A stretch of DNA of 64,000 nucleotides from positions 829,339 to 893,338 of the forward strand of contig JAIXKJ010000003.1 of the NCBI GenBank assembly GCA_026928255.1. The letters run 5' to 3'. Below are positions 52,509-60,728 of the stretch, in pieces. Each line of letters starts with the position of its first letter. Within the stretch, counting starts at the first letter, position 1. The position numbers and the translations under genes were made by a program. The notes beneath the pieces are model-generated. The model did not search any database, was not told the DNA's origin, and worked only from the letters and a program-made list of their open reading frames with translations. Source of the stretch: Anaerolineales bacterium (lineage in GTDB: Bacteria > Chloroflexota > Anaerolineae > Anaerolineales > Villigracilaceae).

Positions 52509-52542
52509 CAGTAGGTTGTGGGTTCGACTCCTGCCTGGGGCG
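52470..52542 (+). tRNA. tRNA-Arg (anticodon TCG), restored at attR
   Basis: The cloverleaf folds: acceptor GCCCCAG/CTGGGGC, D-arm GCTC/GAGC, anticodon arm CCTGA-CTTCGGA-TCAGT with anticodon TCG at 52503-52505, T-arm GTGGG-TTCGACT-CCTGC, discriminator G. CCA is not encoded. Pair 27-43 is a C-T mismatch; the other anticodon-stem pairs hold. The 5' 39 bases belong to the att repeat and the 3' 34 bases are unique. TATAAT lies 9 bases upstream. Confidence 0.93.
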
Positions 52543-52547
52543 CCTTT

Positions 52548-52964
52548 TTATTCCCTCCCCTTCAACGACCGATACGCGCCGCGCCACGGTTCGCCCAAAC
52601 GATGGTTTTGCGCGATTTCCACTTTGTTGAATTTCAGCGCAATGGTCGGCAACGTCGTCGCGATGGTCGCCCAATCGTCGGCAAGAATCGCCGTCTTCAA
52701 TTTTGCGGCGACCTGCCCCGACCACATCCACTCCATGCGAAAACGATCCGCCTTCACCCAATAATCGCGCTTCTCCCACGCCGCCACCGAAGCGTCAATC
52801 CCCTCAGAGATCATCTCCAACGCCAGCACAATAAACGCGGCTTGGTCTTTCGCCTGCGGCGTAACTTCGCTTTGTTTCGCCAACTCGCGCATGCACAACA
52901 CAACCGACTTCGTCAAACGAGTTCTTTCTTTCCCCACAGATTCAGGATTAATAATTCGACTCAA
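52548..52964 (-). CDS. conserved hypothetical protein
   Basis: The 138-residue, mostly helical soluble protein has basic and Trp-rich segments (WEKRDYWVKADRFRMEWMWSG, WRGAYRSLKG). No family recognised. Codon use looks like the neighbouring chromosomal genes, and it lies just outside the integrated element. It is divergent from the HAD gene. Confidence 0.6.
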   Translation of the reverse strand: MSRIINPESVGKERTRLTKSVVLCMRELAKQSEVTPQAKDQAAFIVLALEMISEGIDASVAAWEKRDYWVKADRFRMEWMWSGQVAAKLKTAILADDWATIATTLPTIALKFNKVEIAQNHRLGEPWRGAYRSLKGRE

Positions 52965-53012
52965 CGTTGTTCTCCAAATAGAAATATTGCCCGCGATTAT
53001 ACTGCCAGATGA

Positions 53013-53018
53013 TAAAAT
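53013..53018 (+). promoter_or_regulatory. -10 box of near-leaderless promoter
   Basis: TAAAAT, then 8 bases, then ATG at 53027 of the HAD gene. No ribosome site. Confidence 0.45.
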
Positions 53019-53026
53019 AACGCCGC

Positions 53027-53650
53027 ATGACCCAAGAACTTACCGCCGCCATCTTCGACTTTGGAAATGTCCTGCTCGGATGGGACGTCCGCCGCCTGTA
53101 CCTTCCCCTCCTCTCAGACGCGCAAGCCGTCGAGCGCTTCCTCGAAGAGACGCGCTTCATGGAGTGGAACGCCCAACAAGACGCGGGGCGTTCTTTCAAA
53201 GAAGGCGTCGCCGACCTCTCGCAGAAGTTCCCGCATTATGCCGACCTCATCCGCGCCTACGACACGCATTGGGAAGAAAGCCTAACCGACGTGGACGTTG
53301 AAAGCGTAAACATCTTGCGCGAAATGAAAGAAGCCAATTGGACGCTTTACTTGCTCAGCAACTTTTCCGCCGAAAAATTTTCCCTCATTCGCGAGCGCTA
53401 CGATTTCCTCGACCTCTTTGACGATTTGATTATTTCAGGCGAACACAAAACCGTCAAACCCGGGCGCGCCATTTTCGAGATTACGCTGCGCCGCATCCAA
53501 CGCCGCGCCGAAGAATGTCTCTTCATAGACGACTCGCTCGCCAACGTCGAAGCGGCGCGGACAATGGGATTTCACGCCGTTCATTTTCAAACATCCGCGC
53601 AATTGCGCGAAGATTTGCGAAAACTTTCCATTCGAGGGATCGCCCTATGA
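53027..53650 (+). CDS. HAD family hydrolase
   Basis: The 207-residue protein opens AAIFDFGNVLLGWD; the nucleophile position is D and the general acid position is G-N (DFGNV), as in YihX/HAD-IA proteins. It has LYLLSNFSAEKF (motif II), KPGRAIFE (motif III Lys) and CLFIDDSLANVEAARTMGFHAV (motif IV). A phosphatase on small metabolites is likely. It overlaps the polyprenyl synthase gene by ATGA, suggesting a coupled pair, perhaps an isoprenoid-phosphate phosphatase (inference). Confidence 0.85.
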   Translation: MTQELTAAIFDFGNVLLGWDVRRLYLPLLSDAQAVERFLEETRFMEWNAQQDAGRSFKEGVADLSQKFPHYADLIRAYDTHWEESLTDVDVESVNILREMKEANWTLYLLSNFSAEKFSLIRERYDFLDLFDDLIISGEHKTVKPGRAIFEITLRRIQRRAEECLFIDDSLANVEAARTMGFHAVHFQTSAQLREDLRKLSIRGIAL

Positions 53651-54684
53651 ATCAATTACAACAATCCATGTTGAACGCCGTCGAGACAGAACTCAAACGC
53701 CAAGTTGGGCGGCTGGCAGAACCGCGCACCGCGCCCTTTTACGAGATGCTCACCTACCACATGGGCTGGTCAGGCGAGGGCGCGGGAACGCGAGCGACGG
53801 GCAAACGCATTCGCCCGCTGATTTTGCTTTTATGCGACGCTTCAATTGGCAAAAAAAATGCTGACAACGCGGGGGAAGACACAGATTGGCTACGCGCAAA
53901 TCCTGCCGCCGCCGCCGTCGAACTCGTCCATAATTTTTCGCTCGTCCACGACGACATTCAAGATAAGTCGCATCAGCGGCGCGGGCGAAAAACGGTTTGG
54001 ACGAAATGGGGTTCGCCTATGGCGATCAACGTCGGCGACGCGCTCTTCGTCATCGCCAATCAAGCCGCGCTCGACTTGAAAGCGCATTACCCCGCCGAAG
54101 TCGTCGTCCGCGTGGCGGAGATTTTGAGCGCTTGCTGTCTCGATTTAACGCGCGGTCAATTTTTAGATATGTCTTACGAAAAGCGTTATGACTTAACGCT
54201 AAACGATTACTGGACAATGATTGGCGGAAAAACCTCCGCCCTGCTTTCTGCTTGTGCGCAAATCGGCGCGATCCTTGGCAACGCCGACGAAACGCAAATC
54301 GAACTTTATCGGCGCTTCGGCTACAATTTGGGACTCGCCTTCCAAACGCAGGACGACATCCTCGGCATTTGGGGCGACGAAGCGCTGACCGGAAAATCGT
54401 CCGCGAGCGATTTGGCGGAAGGGAAAAATTCCCTTCCGATTTTGTACGCCTTAGAGCGCAACGGGAAATTCGCCGAACGTTGGCGTCAAGGCTCGATTGC
54501 CGCAGACGAAGTTTCGCAATTAGCAACGTTATTAGATGAAGAAGACGCAAAAAATTACGCTGAAAACGCTTCCGCCGAACTGACTCAAAACGCGCTTGAC
54601 AATTTGCAGCAAGCCAATCCGCAAGGCGCGGCGGGCGAAGCGCTGTTCGAGCTGACCAAGCGGTTGCTGAAACGCGATCAATAA
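53647..54684 (+). CDS. polyprenyl diphosphate synthase (trans-isoprenyl transferase)
   Basis: The 345-residue protein has the first aspartate-rich motif HNFSLVHDDIQDKSHQRRGRK, GDALFVIANQAAL and the second acidic motif FQTQDDILGIWGD. GKRIRPLILLLCD is the substrate-binding segment. It condenses isopentenyl diphosphate with allylic diphosphates; chain length cannot be told for certain. Residues before the first DDxxD are bulky, which suggests short to medium chains. It is the second gene of an HAD-synthase unit. Confidence 0.9.
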   Translation: MNQLQQSMLNAVETELKRQVGRLAEPRTAPFYEMLTYHMGWSGEGAGTRATGKRIRPLILLLCDASIGKKNADNAGEDTDWLRANPAAAAVELVHNFSLVHDDIQDKSHQRRGRKTVWTKWGSPMAINVGDALFVIANQAALDLKAHYPAEVVVRVAEILSACCLDLTRGQFLDMSYEKRYDLTLNDYWTMIGGKTSALLSACAQIGAILGNADETQIELYRRFGYNLGLAFQTQDDILGIWGDEALTGKSSASDLAEGKNSLPILYALERNGKFAERWRQGSIAADEVSQLATLLDEEDAKNYAENASAELTQNALDNLQQANPQGAAGEALFELTKRLLKRDQ

Positions 54685-54690
54685 AACCTC

Positions 54691-54719
54691 TTGCGTCTCT
54701 GTTCGGCGTGGCGTATAAT
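54691..54719 (+). promoter_or_regulatory. promoter of tRNA-Gly
   Basis: -35 TTGCGT (54691-54696), 17-base spacer, -10 TATAAT (54714-54719), 11 bases before the tRNA. It is a near-consensus sigma70-type promoter. Confidence 0.75.
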
Positions 54720-54730
54720 CGCGTCGCACC

Positions 54731-54802
54731 GCGGGTGTAGTTCAGTGGTAGAACGCTTGCTTCCCAAGCAAGATATCGCGGGTTCGAATCCCGCCACCCG
54801 CT
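54731..54802 (+). tRNA. tRNA-Gly (anticodon CCC)
   Basis: Acceptor GCGGGTG/CACCCGC, D-arm GTTC/GAAC, anticodon arm CTTGC-TTCCCAA-GCAAG with anticodon CCC, T-arm GCGGG-TTCGAAT-CCCGC, discriminator T. All stems pair fully. CCA is not encoded. Confidence 0.96.
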
Positions 54803-54813
54803 CAATTGATTTT

Positions 54814-55257
54814 CTATTCGCCGTCAAAAGGGCGAATTCGCATCATCCACTGTTCGGCGCGATCCAACAATTCAAAGCCGTATTTTTCATACAGCCCGTG
54901 CGCGTCTTCCGTCGTCAGCAGCCAACGGCGGACGTCTTTCAATTGCGGATGCGCCAACATGCTTTCCATCAACCATTTGCCAAGCCCCGCGCCGCGAAAA
55001 TCGGGATGAATAAACACGTCGCATAAATAGGCGACAATCGCACAATCCGTTACGACGCGCGCCAACCCAATCAAACGTTCCTTGTAATATACGCCAAAAA
55101 CTAAAGAGTTCTTAAGCGCTTCTTTGGTTTTCTCTCGCGGACGGTTGTTCGCCCAAGTCGTCTGCGCTAGAAAATCGCAGGCGGTTTCCGCGTCCAAAAG
55201 GTCGGGATTCGTGCTAATGAAAAAGTCGTCGCGGCGCGTTTCATAAATTAGATTCAT
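54814..55257 (-). CDS. GNAT family acetyltransferase
   Basis: The 147-residue protein has LCDVFIHPDFRGAGLGKWLMES, the GNAT motif A with the RGxGLG acetyl-CoA loop, and LLTTEDAHGLYEKYGFELLD at the end. It resembles YjdJ/ElaA-type single-domain acetyltransferases. The start at 55257 is chosen because TACACT lies 6 bases before this ATG (leaderless pattern); the codon before is TTG. Confidence 0.85.
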   Translation of the reverse strand: MNLIYETRRDDFFISTNPDLLDAETACDFLAQTTWANNRPREKTKEALKNSLVFGVYYKERLIGLARVVTDCAIVAYLCDVFIHPDFRGAGLGKWLMESMLAHPQLKDVRRWLLTTEDAHGLYEKYGFELLDRAEQWMMRIRPFDGE

Positions 55258-55304
55258 CAAGCAAGTGTATCCTATTCAAAAAGCGGACGCAATTTACTTA
55301 AACC

Positions 55305-55333
55305 AAAAACCGCCTTCGGGTTAGGCGGTTTTT
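55305..55333 (-). terminator. terminator of tRNA-Pro
   Basis: On the minus strand AAAAACCGCC and GGCGGTTTTT form a hairpin followed by a T-rich run, 14 bases after the tRNA-Pro gene. It also sits upstream of the GNAT gene. Confidence 0.8.
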
Positions 55334-55346
55334 CTTTTTATCGCTG

Positions 55347-55420
55347 TCGGGGTGCGGGGATTTGAACCCCGGACCTCACGGACCCGAACCGTGCGCTCTA
55401 CCGGTCTGAGCCACACCCCG
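55347..55420 (-). tRNA. tRNA-Pro (anticodon CGG)
   Basis: On the minus strand: acceptor CGGGGTG/CACCCCG, anticodon arm CACGG-TTCGGGT-CCGTG with anticodon CGG, T-arm CCGGGGTTCAAATCCCCG-like, discriminator A. The stems pair. CCA is not encoded. Confidence 0.94.
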
Positions 55421-55469
55421 ATTGGATAGCGGACGGATTATACCATTCCCGCTAATTTTGACAAGGCGA

Positions 55470-56414
55470 TTAAGGATTCAGAATCACTTCCGCCGAATAG
55501 ACGTAAATCAGCCGCCCCAGTTCCGCGTCCGCTTCAAAGAAGGAGAGGTTATCCTGCCGAAAGGTCAAACGTGCCGTCGTCTGTTCGGAAATTTTGTACG
55601 GCAGAGTCGTTTCAAAAGACTGCGTTTGATCGCCTTGCATGTTCAAAATGCGCGACGAAAGAATTTTTCCATCCGACGCAATCAACTCGACGACGACGGG
55701 CGCTTTATCGTTGAAGGGCCAAATGCGCCCGTTTAGCAAAACTTGTCCGCCGTAGTATTCTGACTTTTCCTTGAAGCCGTCCATTGCGATTCGCTCGTAG
55801 ATAAAATTTCCCGGCGGATTAATTTGCGGCGCGCCGACAGAATTAAGCAAAACGGGCATCGTGTTCAGCGCTTGCATTCTGCCAAAATCGTCCGCGCTGC
55901 TAATGCGAATGTAACCGACTTCGGAGACGGCGCGAATCTCAAACGAAATTTCAAAGCGTTGAAAAACGCCTTTGGGATTTCTGTCTAATTTTTTAAGGTT
56001 GCGATACAAGACGCGCCCGTCTTCGCCGAGCAATTCGACTTGGATTTTATCGCTCTCCCCCGCCGCGACGACGGCTTGTAAAACAAAGGGCGAAGTCAGC
56101 GCGGACATCGGACCAGGCGCGACGAAGCGAATTTCCGCGTAGTTGGTGAAACCCGGCGCGAGAGTCGGCATTTCGGTTGGGACGTCGCTCGGTTCGGTCG
56201 GCGCGGGCGGCAACGGCGTGGACGTCGGCAAAGGCGGCGACGTGGACGTCGGCGCGAGGGCTGAGGCGGTGGCGAACGCGGCTTGCCCGGTCAACACAAT
56301 TGCCGTCGGCAGGTAATCGAGCGGGAGAGGCGTCGGCGCGGAAACGGCTTGGGACGAGCAAGCGGCTAAAAGTCCGAGCAGGGCGGCGAAAGGTAGAAAG
56401 TGAAATTTCATCAT
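55470..56414 (-). CDS. lipoprotein with Pro/Thr-rich linker and Gmad-like beta domain
   Basis: The 314-residue protein has lipobox LLAAC (MMKFHFLPFAALLGLLAAC), a long PTSTPLPPAPTEP-type linker (~residues 30-95), then two beta-sandwich-like parts. The first (FVAPGPMSALTSPFVLQAVV) resembles Gmad2/immunoglobulin-like spore-germination-associated modules. Likely surface-exposed binding protein; no enzyme motif seen. TACAAT lies 6 bases upstream of the first of two ATGs on the minus strand, which supports the start at 56414. Confidence 0.72.
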   Translation of the reverse strand: MMKFHFLPFAALLGLLAACSSQAVSAPTPLPLDYLPTAIVLTGQAAFATASALAPTSTSPPLPTSTPLPPAPTEPSDVPTEMPTLAPGFTNYAEIRFVAPGPMSALTSPFVLQAVVAAGESDKIQVELLGEDGRVLYRNLKKLDRNPKGVFQRFEISFEIRAVSEVGYIRISSADDFGRMQALNTMPVLLNSVGAPQINPPGNFIYERIAMDGFKEKSEYYGGQVLLNGRIWPFNDKAPVVVELIASDGKILSSRILNMQGDQTQSFETTLPYKISEQTTARLTFRQDNLSFFEADAELGRLIYVYSAEVILNP

Positions 56415-56420
56415 GCGCTT

Positions 56421-56426
56421 ATTGTA
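56421..56426 (-). promoter_or_regulatory. -10 box of leaderless promoter for the lipoprotein
   Basis: TACAAT on the minus strand, 6 bases before the ATG at 56414. Confidence 0.5.
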
Positions 56427-56470
56427 AATCGAAAGAGACGCCCACAGGCGTCTCTTTGCGTTAAGGTTAA

Positions 56471-57967
56471 TTACAATTCGTAGATGTCGCCGTATTTTTT
56501 CGTCAAGTAGCGGACGTAGGCGGACGAATCGATCTTCGAGCCGACGACGCGCTGCATGAGGTCTTGCGGGTCGTACTTGTGTCCGAATTGATGAATGTTG
56601 ACGCGCAACCATTCGCGCAGTTCGCCGAATTGCCCCTTGCGGATTTGCTCGTCGAGGTCGCGGATGTCTTTGTTGACGCGCTCCCAAATTTGGGCGGAGA
56701 TGATGTTGCCGAGCGCGTAGGTGGAGAAGTAGCCAATCGAGCCGTAAGACCAGTGGATGTCTTGCAGCACGCCGAGCGCGTCGTTGGGCGGCGTGATGCC
56801 GAGATAGTCGCGCATTTTGGCGTTCCAAATTTCGGGCAAGTCTTTGACTTCGATGCTGCCTTCCACTAAACCGATTTCAATTTCGAGGCGCAACATGATG
56901 TGCAAATTGTAGGTGGCTTCGTCGGCGTTGACGCGAATGAAAGATGGTTCGACTTTGTTGGCGGCTTTGTAAAAAGTTTTTGCGCTCACGCCCTCTAATT
57001 GCGACGAAAACGTTTTTTTCAATTCGGGGTAGAAGTGCTCCCAAAACGGAAGCGAACGCCCGACGAGATTTTCCCACATGCGCGATTGCGATTCGTGGAC
57101 GGCGAGCGACGTTCCGCTTGCCAGCGAGGTGCGCTCGTAAGCCGGGTTGACGCCCAACTCGTAGAGCGCGTGTCCGCATTCGTGCATGGCGCTGAACAAG
57201 GTCGCCAGCGGTTGGTCTTTTTCAAATCGGTTGGTGATGCGAACGTCGTTAACGCTGAAAGTCGTCTCGAAGGGATGCGGGGCTTTGTCTTGACGTCCGC
57301 GCGTGAAATCATAGCCAAATTTGGAGACGATTTTTTCGCTAAAATCCCAAACTTTCTTTTCGTTATATTTTTTCTGCAAGAAAGAATCTTTGACTTGTTT
57401 TTTCTCGCTAATCGCTTTAATTAACTTGACTTGCTTGGGGCGCAACGCGCCGAAAATCTCTTGCACGTCGGCGGTTTTCATGCCCGATTCGTAATCGCCG
57501 AGCAAGGTGTCGTAAGGGTGATCGGCTGGCGGGAAAAAGGAAACGTACTGTTTGACCAATTCGACGTTTTTCTCTAACGCGGGGCGAAAGATGGAAAAGT
57601 CGGATTGGCTTTTGGCGCGCACCCAATCGCCGATGGCTTGCGTAGACGCCAACGCTTGCTCGACGACAAAGGAAGTCGGCACGCGGCGGGCTTTGTCGTA
57701 ATCGCGCGCCGACACGCGAATCATTGCGCCTTCGTCGGTTTCGGGGTCGGGAAATTCTTTCTTTAAGTCTTCGAGCAACTCGCCCACTTCGTCGGCGATA
57801 AATTTTTCCTGCGCGATTTTGCCGAGCGTCGCCAGTTGCTGTCCGCGCGCTTCGGCGCCGCCCGCAGGCATGTACACTTGTTGATCCCAACTCAAAACGC
57901 TGGCGGCGTGTCCCAAGTCGGACACCTCTCCTATAATTTCTTTTAGCCTTGCCAGTTTTTCAGACAT
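56471..57967 (-). CDS. M32 family metallocarboxypeptidase
   Basis: The 498-residue protein matches Taq/Pfu carboxypeptidases across its length: LSWDQQVYMPAGGAEARGQQ near residue 25, the zinc site LFSAMHECGHALYELG near 265 (HExxH), HESQSRMWEN (third ligand Glu), and RVNADEATYNLHIMLRLEIE. It removes C-terminal residues from peptides in the cytoplasm. M32 enzymes are frequent in thermophiles but not limited to them. Confidence 0.94.
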   Translation of the reverse strand: MSEKLARLKEIIGEVSDLGHAASVLSWDQQVYMPAGGAEARGQQLATLGKIAQEKFIADEVGELLEDLKKEFPDPETDEGAMIRVSARDYDKARRVPTSFVVEQALASTQAIGDWVRAKSQSDFSIFRPALEKNVELVKQYVSFFPPADHPYDTLLGDYESGMKTADVQEIFGALRPKQVKLIKAISEKKQVKDSFLQKKYNEKKVWDFSEKIVSKFGYDFTRGRQDKAPHPFETTFSVNDVRITNRFEKDQPLATLFSAMHECGHALYELGVNPAYERTSLASGTSLAVHESQSRMWENLVGRSLPFWEHFYPELKKTFSSQLEGVSAKTFYKAANKVEPSFIRVNADEATYNLHIMLRLEIEIGLVEGSIEVKDLPEIWNAKMRDYLGITPPNDALGVLQDIHWSYGSIGYFSTYALGNIISAQIWERVNKDIRDLDEQIRKGQFGELREWLRVNIHQFGHKYDPQDLMQRVVGSKIDSSAYVRYLTKKYGDIYEL

Positions 57968-58072
57968 CGCAATTCTCCATAATAGTTTAAGCGGACGTCG
58001 CTAAGGCGCTCGCGGATTTTATTTTATCATTTTTAGGACGAAGGACAAAAGACGAAGGACGAAGGACGGCGG

Positions 58073-58780
58073 TTAATTGTCGGCTGGGCAGTTGTGATGT
58101 TCGCCCGCGCCGTTGTAGACGATGTAATACGTCTGCCCTTCGTAAATGTCTATCGTCTTATAAACCGACGTGCCGGGCAAAGAGAGGTCTCTAAAATGAT
58201 AAATGCCTGGATCCACTTGAACTTGATTGAGGTACTTTTCGTTCGTCCACAACGAGTATAAATGGAGGTCGCCTGGCGTAACCATAATCTCATGTTCGGT
58301 GCAATTTTTGATGTACGCTGGCAAGGGCCATTCGTCGAAAGTGAAGGCGGGCAGGTTTTCCCAGCCGCCGTCCAGTTTTGTGTATTGAGTCAGCAAGGAA
58401 ACCCAACCCGTCGCCTCTGAATCTGGAATTTGAATTTGAATCCATTTCGACAGCATATCGCGCCCGATAGCGACGGCCGAGTCGCCGTCCATCAACACGC
58501 CGACTCGGTTGTAAGCCGTGCCCGGCCCGCGGCGGATGAAAAGGTTGCCGTTTTGCGCGGAGATGCGGACAGGTTGAATCGGCGCAGGCGAAGGTTCGGG
58601 AATTTGAGTCTGCGTCGGCGCGGGGGACGGGAGAATCGGCGCGGGCGAAGGTGAAGGCTCGGCAGGTTGAGTCTGCGTCGGCGCGGAAAGGGGCGGCGCG
58701 GACGGAGTCGCATTCGCGGCGGGCGAACAGCCAATCAAAAAAATTAACGTCAACGCGGAAAGGGCAAGGCGCTTATTCAT
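58073..58780 (-). CDS. SH3-domain lipoprotein
   Basis: The 235-residue protein has signal and lipobox LIGC (MNKRLALSALTLIFLIGC), a linker of repeated PAPxxPSP and TQTQ units, then a bacterial SH3 domain at ~residues 75-130 (GNLFIRRGPGTAYNRVGVLM, GWVSLL) and a C-terminal beta domain of unknown type ending HHNCPADN. It lies directly after the ABC permease gene, overlapping it by 8 bases. It is therefore co-expressed with the MacAB-like exporter and may be its extracellular partner. Confidence 0.75.
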   Translation of the reverse strand: MNKRLALSALTLIFLIGCSPAANATPSAPPLSAPTQTQPAEPSPSPAPILPSPAPTQTQIPEPSPAPIQPVRISAQNGNLFIRRGPGTAYNRVGVLMDGDSAVAIGRDMLSKWIQIQIPDSEATGWVSLLTQYTKLDGGWENLPAFTFDEWPLPAYIKNCTEHEIMVTPGDLHLYSLWTNEKYLNQVQVDPGIYHFRDLSLPGTSVYKTIDIYEGQTYYIVYNGAGEHHNCPADN

Positions 58781-60035
58781 AACGCAAGGCTTCGACGGGT
58801 TCGAGTTTGGCGGCGCGGCTGGCGGGGTAAATGCCGAAGAACAAACCGATGACGGCGGAAAAACTGGTCGAGAGTAAAACCGCGTCCCAGCCGACGATGG
58901 GAACGAAGGCGTTGCCAGTCGCGGTCGCCACGTACTCGACGACGCGCGCAATCACCCACCCTAAAAATGTGCCGACAATTCCGCCGATGAGACTCAACAT
59001 AGATGACTCGGTGAGGAATTGCAACAGGATGTCGCGTTTGCGCGCGCCCAGCGCTTTGCGAAGCCCGATTTCTTTGGTGCGTTCGGTAACAGAAACGAGC
59101 ATGATGTTCATCACGCCGATGCCGCCAACCAGCAGGGAAATGCCGGCGATGCCGCCGAGAAAAATGGTTAAAACGCCGGCGATTTGGCTGAACGCGCTTA
59201 AGAAGTCTTGTTGAGTCATCACGCTGAAATCGTCCAGGCCGACGGGCGTGCGGTGGCGTTGACGCAAAATGTCGGAGATTTCTTCCACCGCAGAGGGGAC
59301 GGCTTCGGCGGAAACGGCTTGCGCGTAAATTATATCCACCTGATCGCGCGCGCCGCGTTTGATGAGGCGGGCTTGCGCGGTGGAAAAGGGAATGTAAGCG
59401 GAATTATCTTCGCTGCCAAACGCGCCGCCGCCTTTCGCCGTCAACACGCCGATGACGCGGAAGGGCTGTCCTTCGATGCGAATCGTCTCGCCTGTTACGC
59501 CGTCGGCGTGACCGAAGAGCGTCTTCGCCGCTTCAGGCCCCAGCACGACGACGGACATGCGCCCCAGCGCTTGTTCTTCGTTGATGAATTCGCCTTCCGC
59601 CATTTCTAAGTTGCGGGCTTGAGCGTAATTGGGCGTTACGCCCGAAATCGAGGCGGAAGTTTTTTCGCTGGAAAAAGTCAGCAGGGCGTTGCCTTGAATG
59701 ACAGGCGCAACGACCGCCACCGAAGGCGCGGCGAACGTGTCCATTAGCGCTTCGGCGTCGGCAATGGTCAGCGGGCGGTCGTTATTTCCGCTTCGCATTC
59801 CGCCGCCCGGCCCCCCGCCTGGTCCGCCGTCAGAGCCGCCGCTAAACACAAAAAGCAGGTTTGTGCCAACGCTGGAAATCGAACCCGTGATAGAGGCTTG
59901 CGCGCCGTTGCCAATCGCCAGCATGGCGATGACAGAGGCGACGCCGATGACGATGCCCAAGACGGTCAGCGCCGAGCGCATTTTATTTCCGCTGAGGCTT
60001 TCGAGGGCTTCTAAAATCGCTTGAAAGATGCTCAT
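58773..60035 (-). CDS. MacB-like ABC transporter permease
   Basis: The 420-residue protein has the MacB/FtsX layout: an N-terminal helix, a large extracytoplasmic MacB_PCD domain containing a Gly-rich loop (SGGSDGGPGGGPGGGMRSG), and three C-terminal transmembrane helices with the ERTKEIGLRKALGARKRDIL coupling segment. In Gram-positive-like envelopes such a permease acts with an adaptor for peptide or lipoprotein export, or drug efflux. The ATPase gene ends inside its start (ATGA-type overlap). Confidence 0.92.
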   Translation of the reverse strand: MSIFQAILEALESLSGNKMRSALTVLGIVIGVASVIAMLAIGNGAQASITGSISSVGTNLLFVFSGGSDGGPGGGPGGGMRSGNNDRPLTIADAEALMDTFAAPSVAVVAPVIQGNALLTFSSEKTSASISGVTPNYAQARNLEMAEGEFINEEQALGRMSVVVLGPEAAKTLFGHADGVTGETIRIEGQPFRVIGVLTAKGGGAFGSEDNSAYIPFSTAQARLIKRGARDQVDIIYAQAVSAEAVPSAVEEISDILRQRHRTPVGLDDFSVMTQQDFLSAFSQIAGVLTIFLGGIAGISLLVGGIGVMNIMLVSVTERTKEIGLRKALGARKRDILLQFLTESSMLSLIGGIVGTFLGWVIARVVEYVATATGNAFVPIVGWDAVLLSTSFSAVIGLFFGIYPASRAAKLEPVEALRYE

Positions 60036-60727
60036 GCTTTAACTCCAATCTCTTCAATTGAATCTAGCAAGCCGTCTTTCAAGCGGATAACGCGCTGAGT
60101 CTGTTCGGCGATTTTTTCGTCGTGCGTTACGATGACTAGCGTGGTTTTCAATTCTTTATTGAGGGCGAGCAAAAGGTCCATAATTTCTTTGCCGACTTTC
60201 GAGTCGAGGTTGCCGGTCGGCTCGTCAGCCATAATGATGGCTGGGTCGTTGACCAAAGCGCGGGCGACGGCGACGCGCTGTTGCTGTCCGCCGGAAAGTT
60301 CGTAAGGGCGATGCTTGATGCGGTCTTTTAATCCGACGGCTTCCAACGCCGCTTGCGCTTTCTGACGGCGTCCTTCGGTTAAGCCCGCGTAGCGCAAAGG
60401 CAATTCGACGTTGCCCAGCGCGGTCAGCCGCGAGAGCAGGTTAAAGCCTTGAAAGACAAAGCCGATTTTACGGTTGCGAATGTCCGCCAGTTGGTCGTCG
60501 TCCATTTGGGCGACGGCTTCGCCGTCCAAAATATATTCGCCGGAGGTCGGGCGGTCTAAACAGCCGAGCGTGTTCATCATGGTTGATTTGCCCGAACCGC
60601 TGGGTCCCATAATAGAGACGACCTCGCCGCGAGAGACGGTAAACGAAACGCCGCCCAAAGCGCGGACTTCGATCTCGCCCATGACATAGGTCTTGACTAA
60701 GTCGCGGGCTTCGATAACCCAATCCAT
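60032..60727 (-). CDS. ABC transporter ATP-binding protein (MacB/LolD type)
   Basis: The 231-residue protein has Walker A GPSGSGKSTMMN, Q-loop FVFQGFNLL, signature LSGGQQQRVAVARAL, Walker B IIMADEPTGNLDSK and H-loop VTHD. The short single-domain form and the DLDS Walker B extension match the LolD/MacB/FtsE group. It drives the permease encoded next to it. Confidence 0.94.
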   Translation of the reverse strand: MDWVIEARDLVKTYVMGEIEVRALGGVSFTVSRGEVVSIMGPSGSGKSTMMNTLGCLDRPTSGEYILDGEAVAQMDDDQLADIRNRKIGFVFQGFNLLSRLTALGNVELPLRYAGLTEGRRQKAQAALEAVGLKDRIKHRPYELSGGQQQRVAVARALVNDPAIIMADEPTGNLDSKVGKEIMDLLLALNKELKTTLVIVTHDEKIAEQTQRVIRLKDGLLDSIEEIGVKA

Positions 60728-60728
60728 C

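Noticed and set aside
58036..58070. repeated GGACGAA units suspected as a CRISPR or satellite
   Set aside because: The units are only 7-9 bases, without spacers; simple short repeat between two genes.
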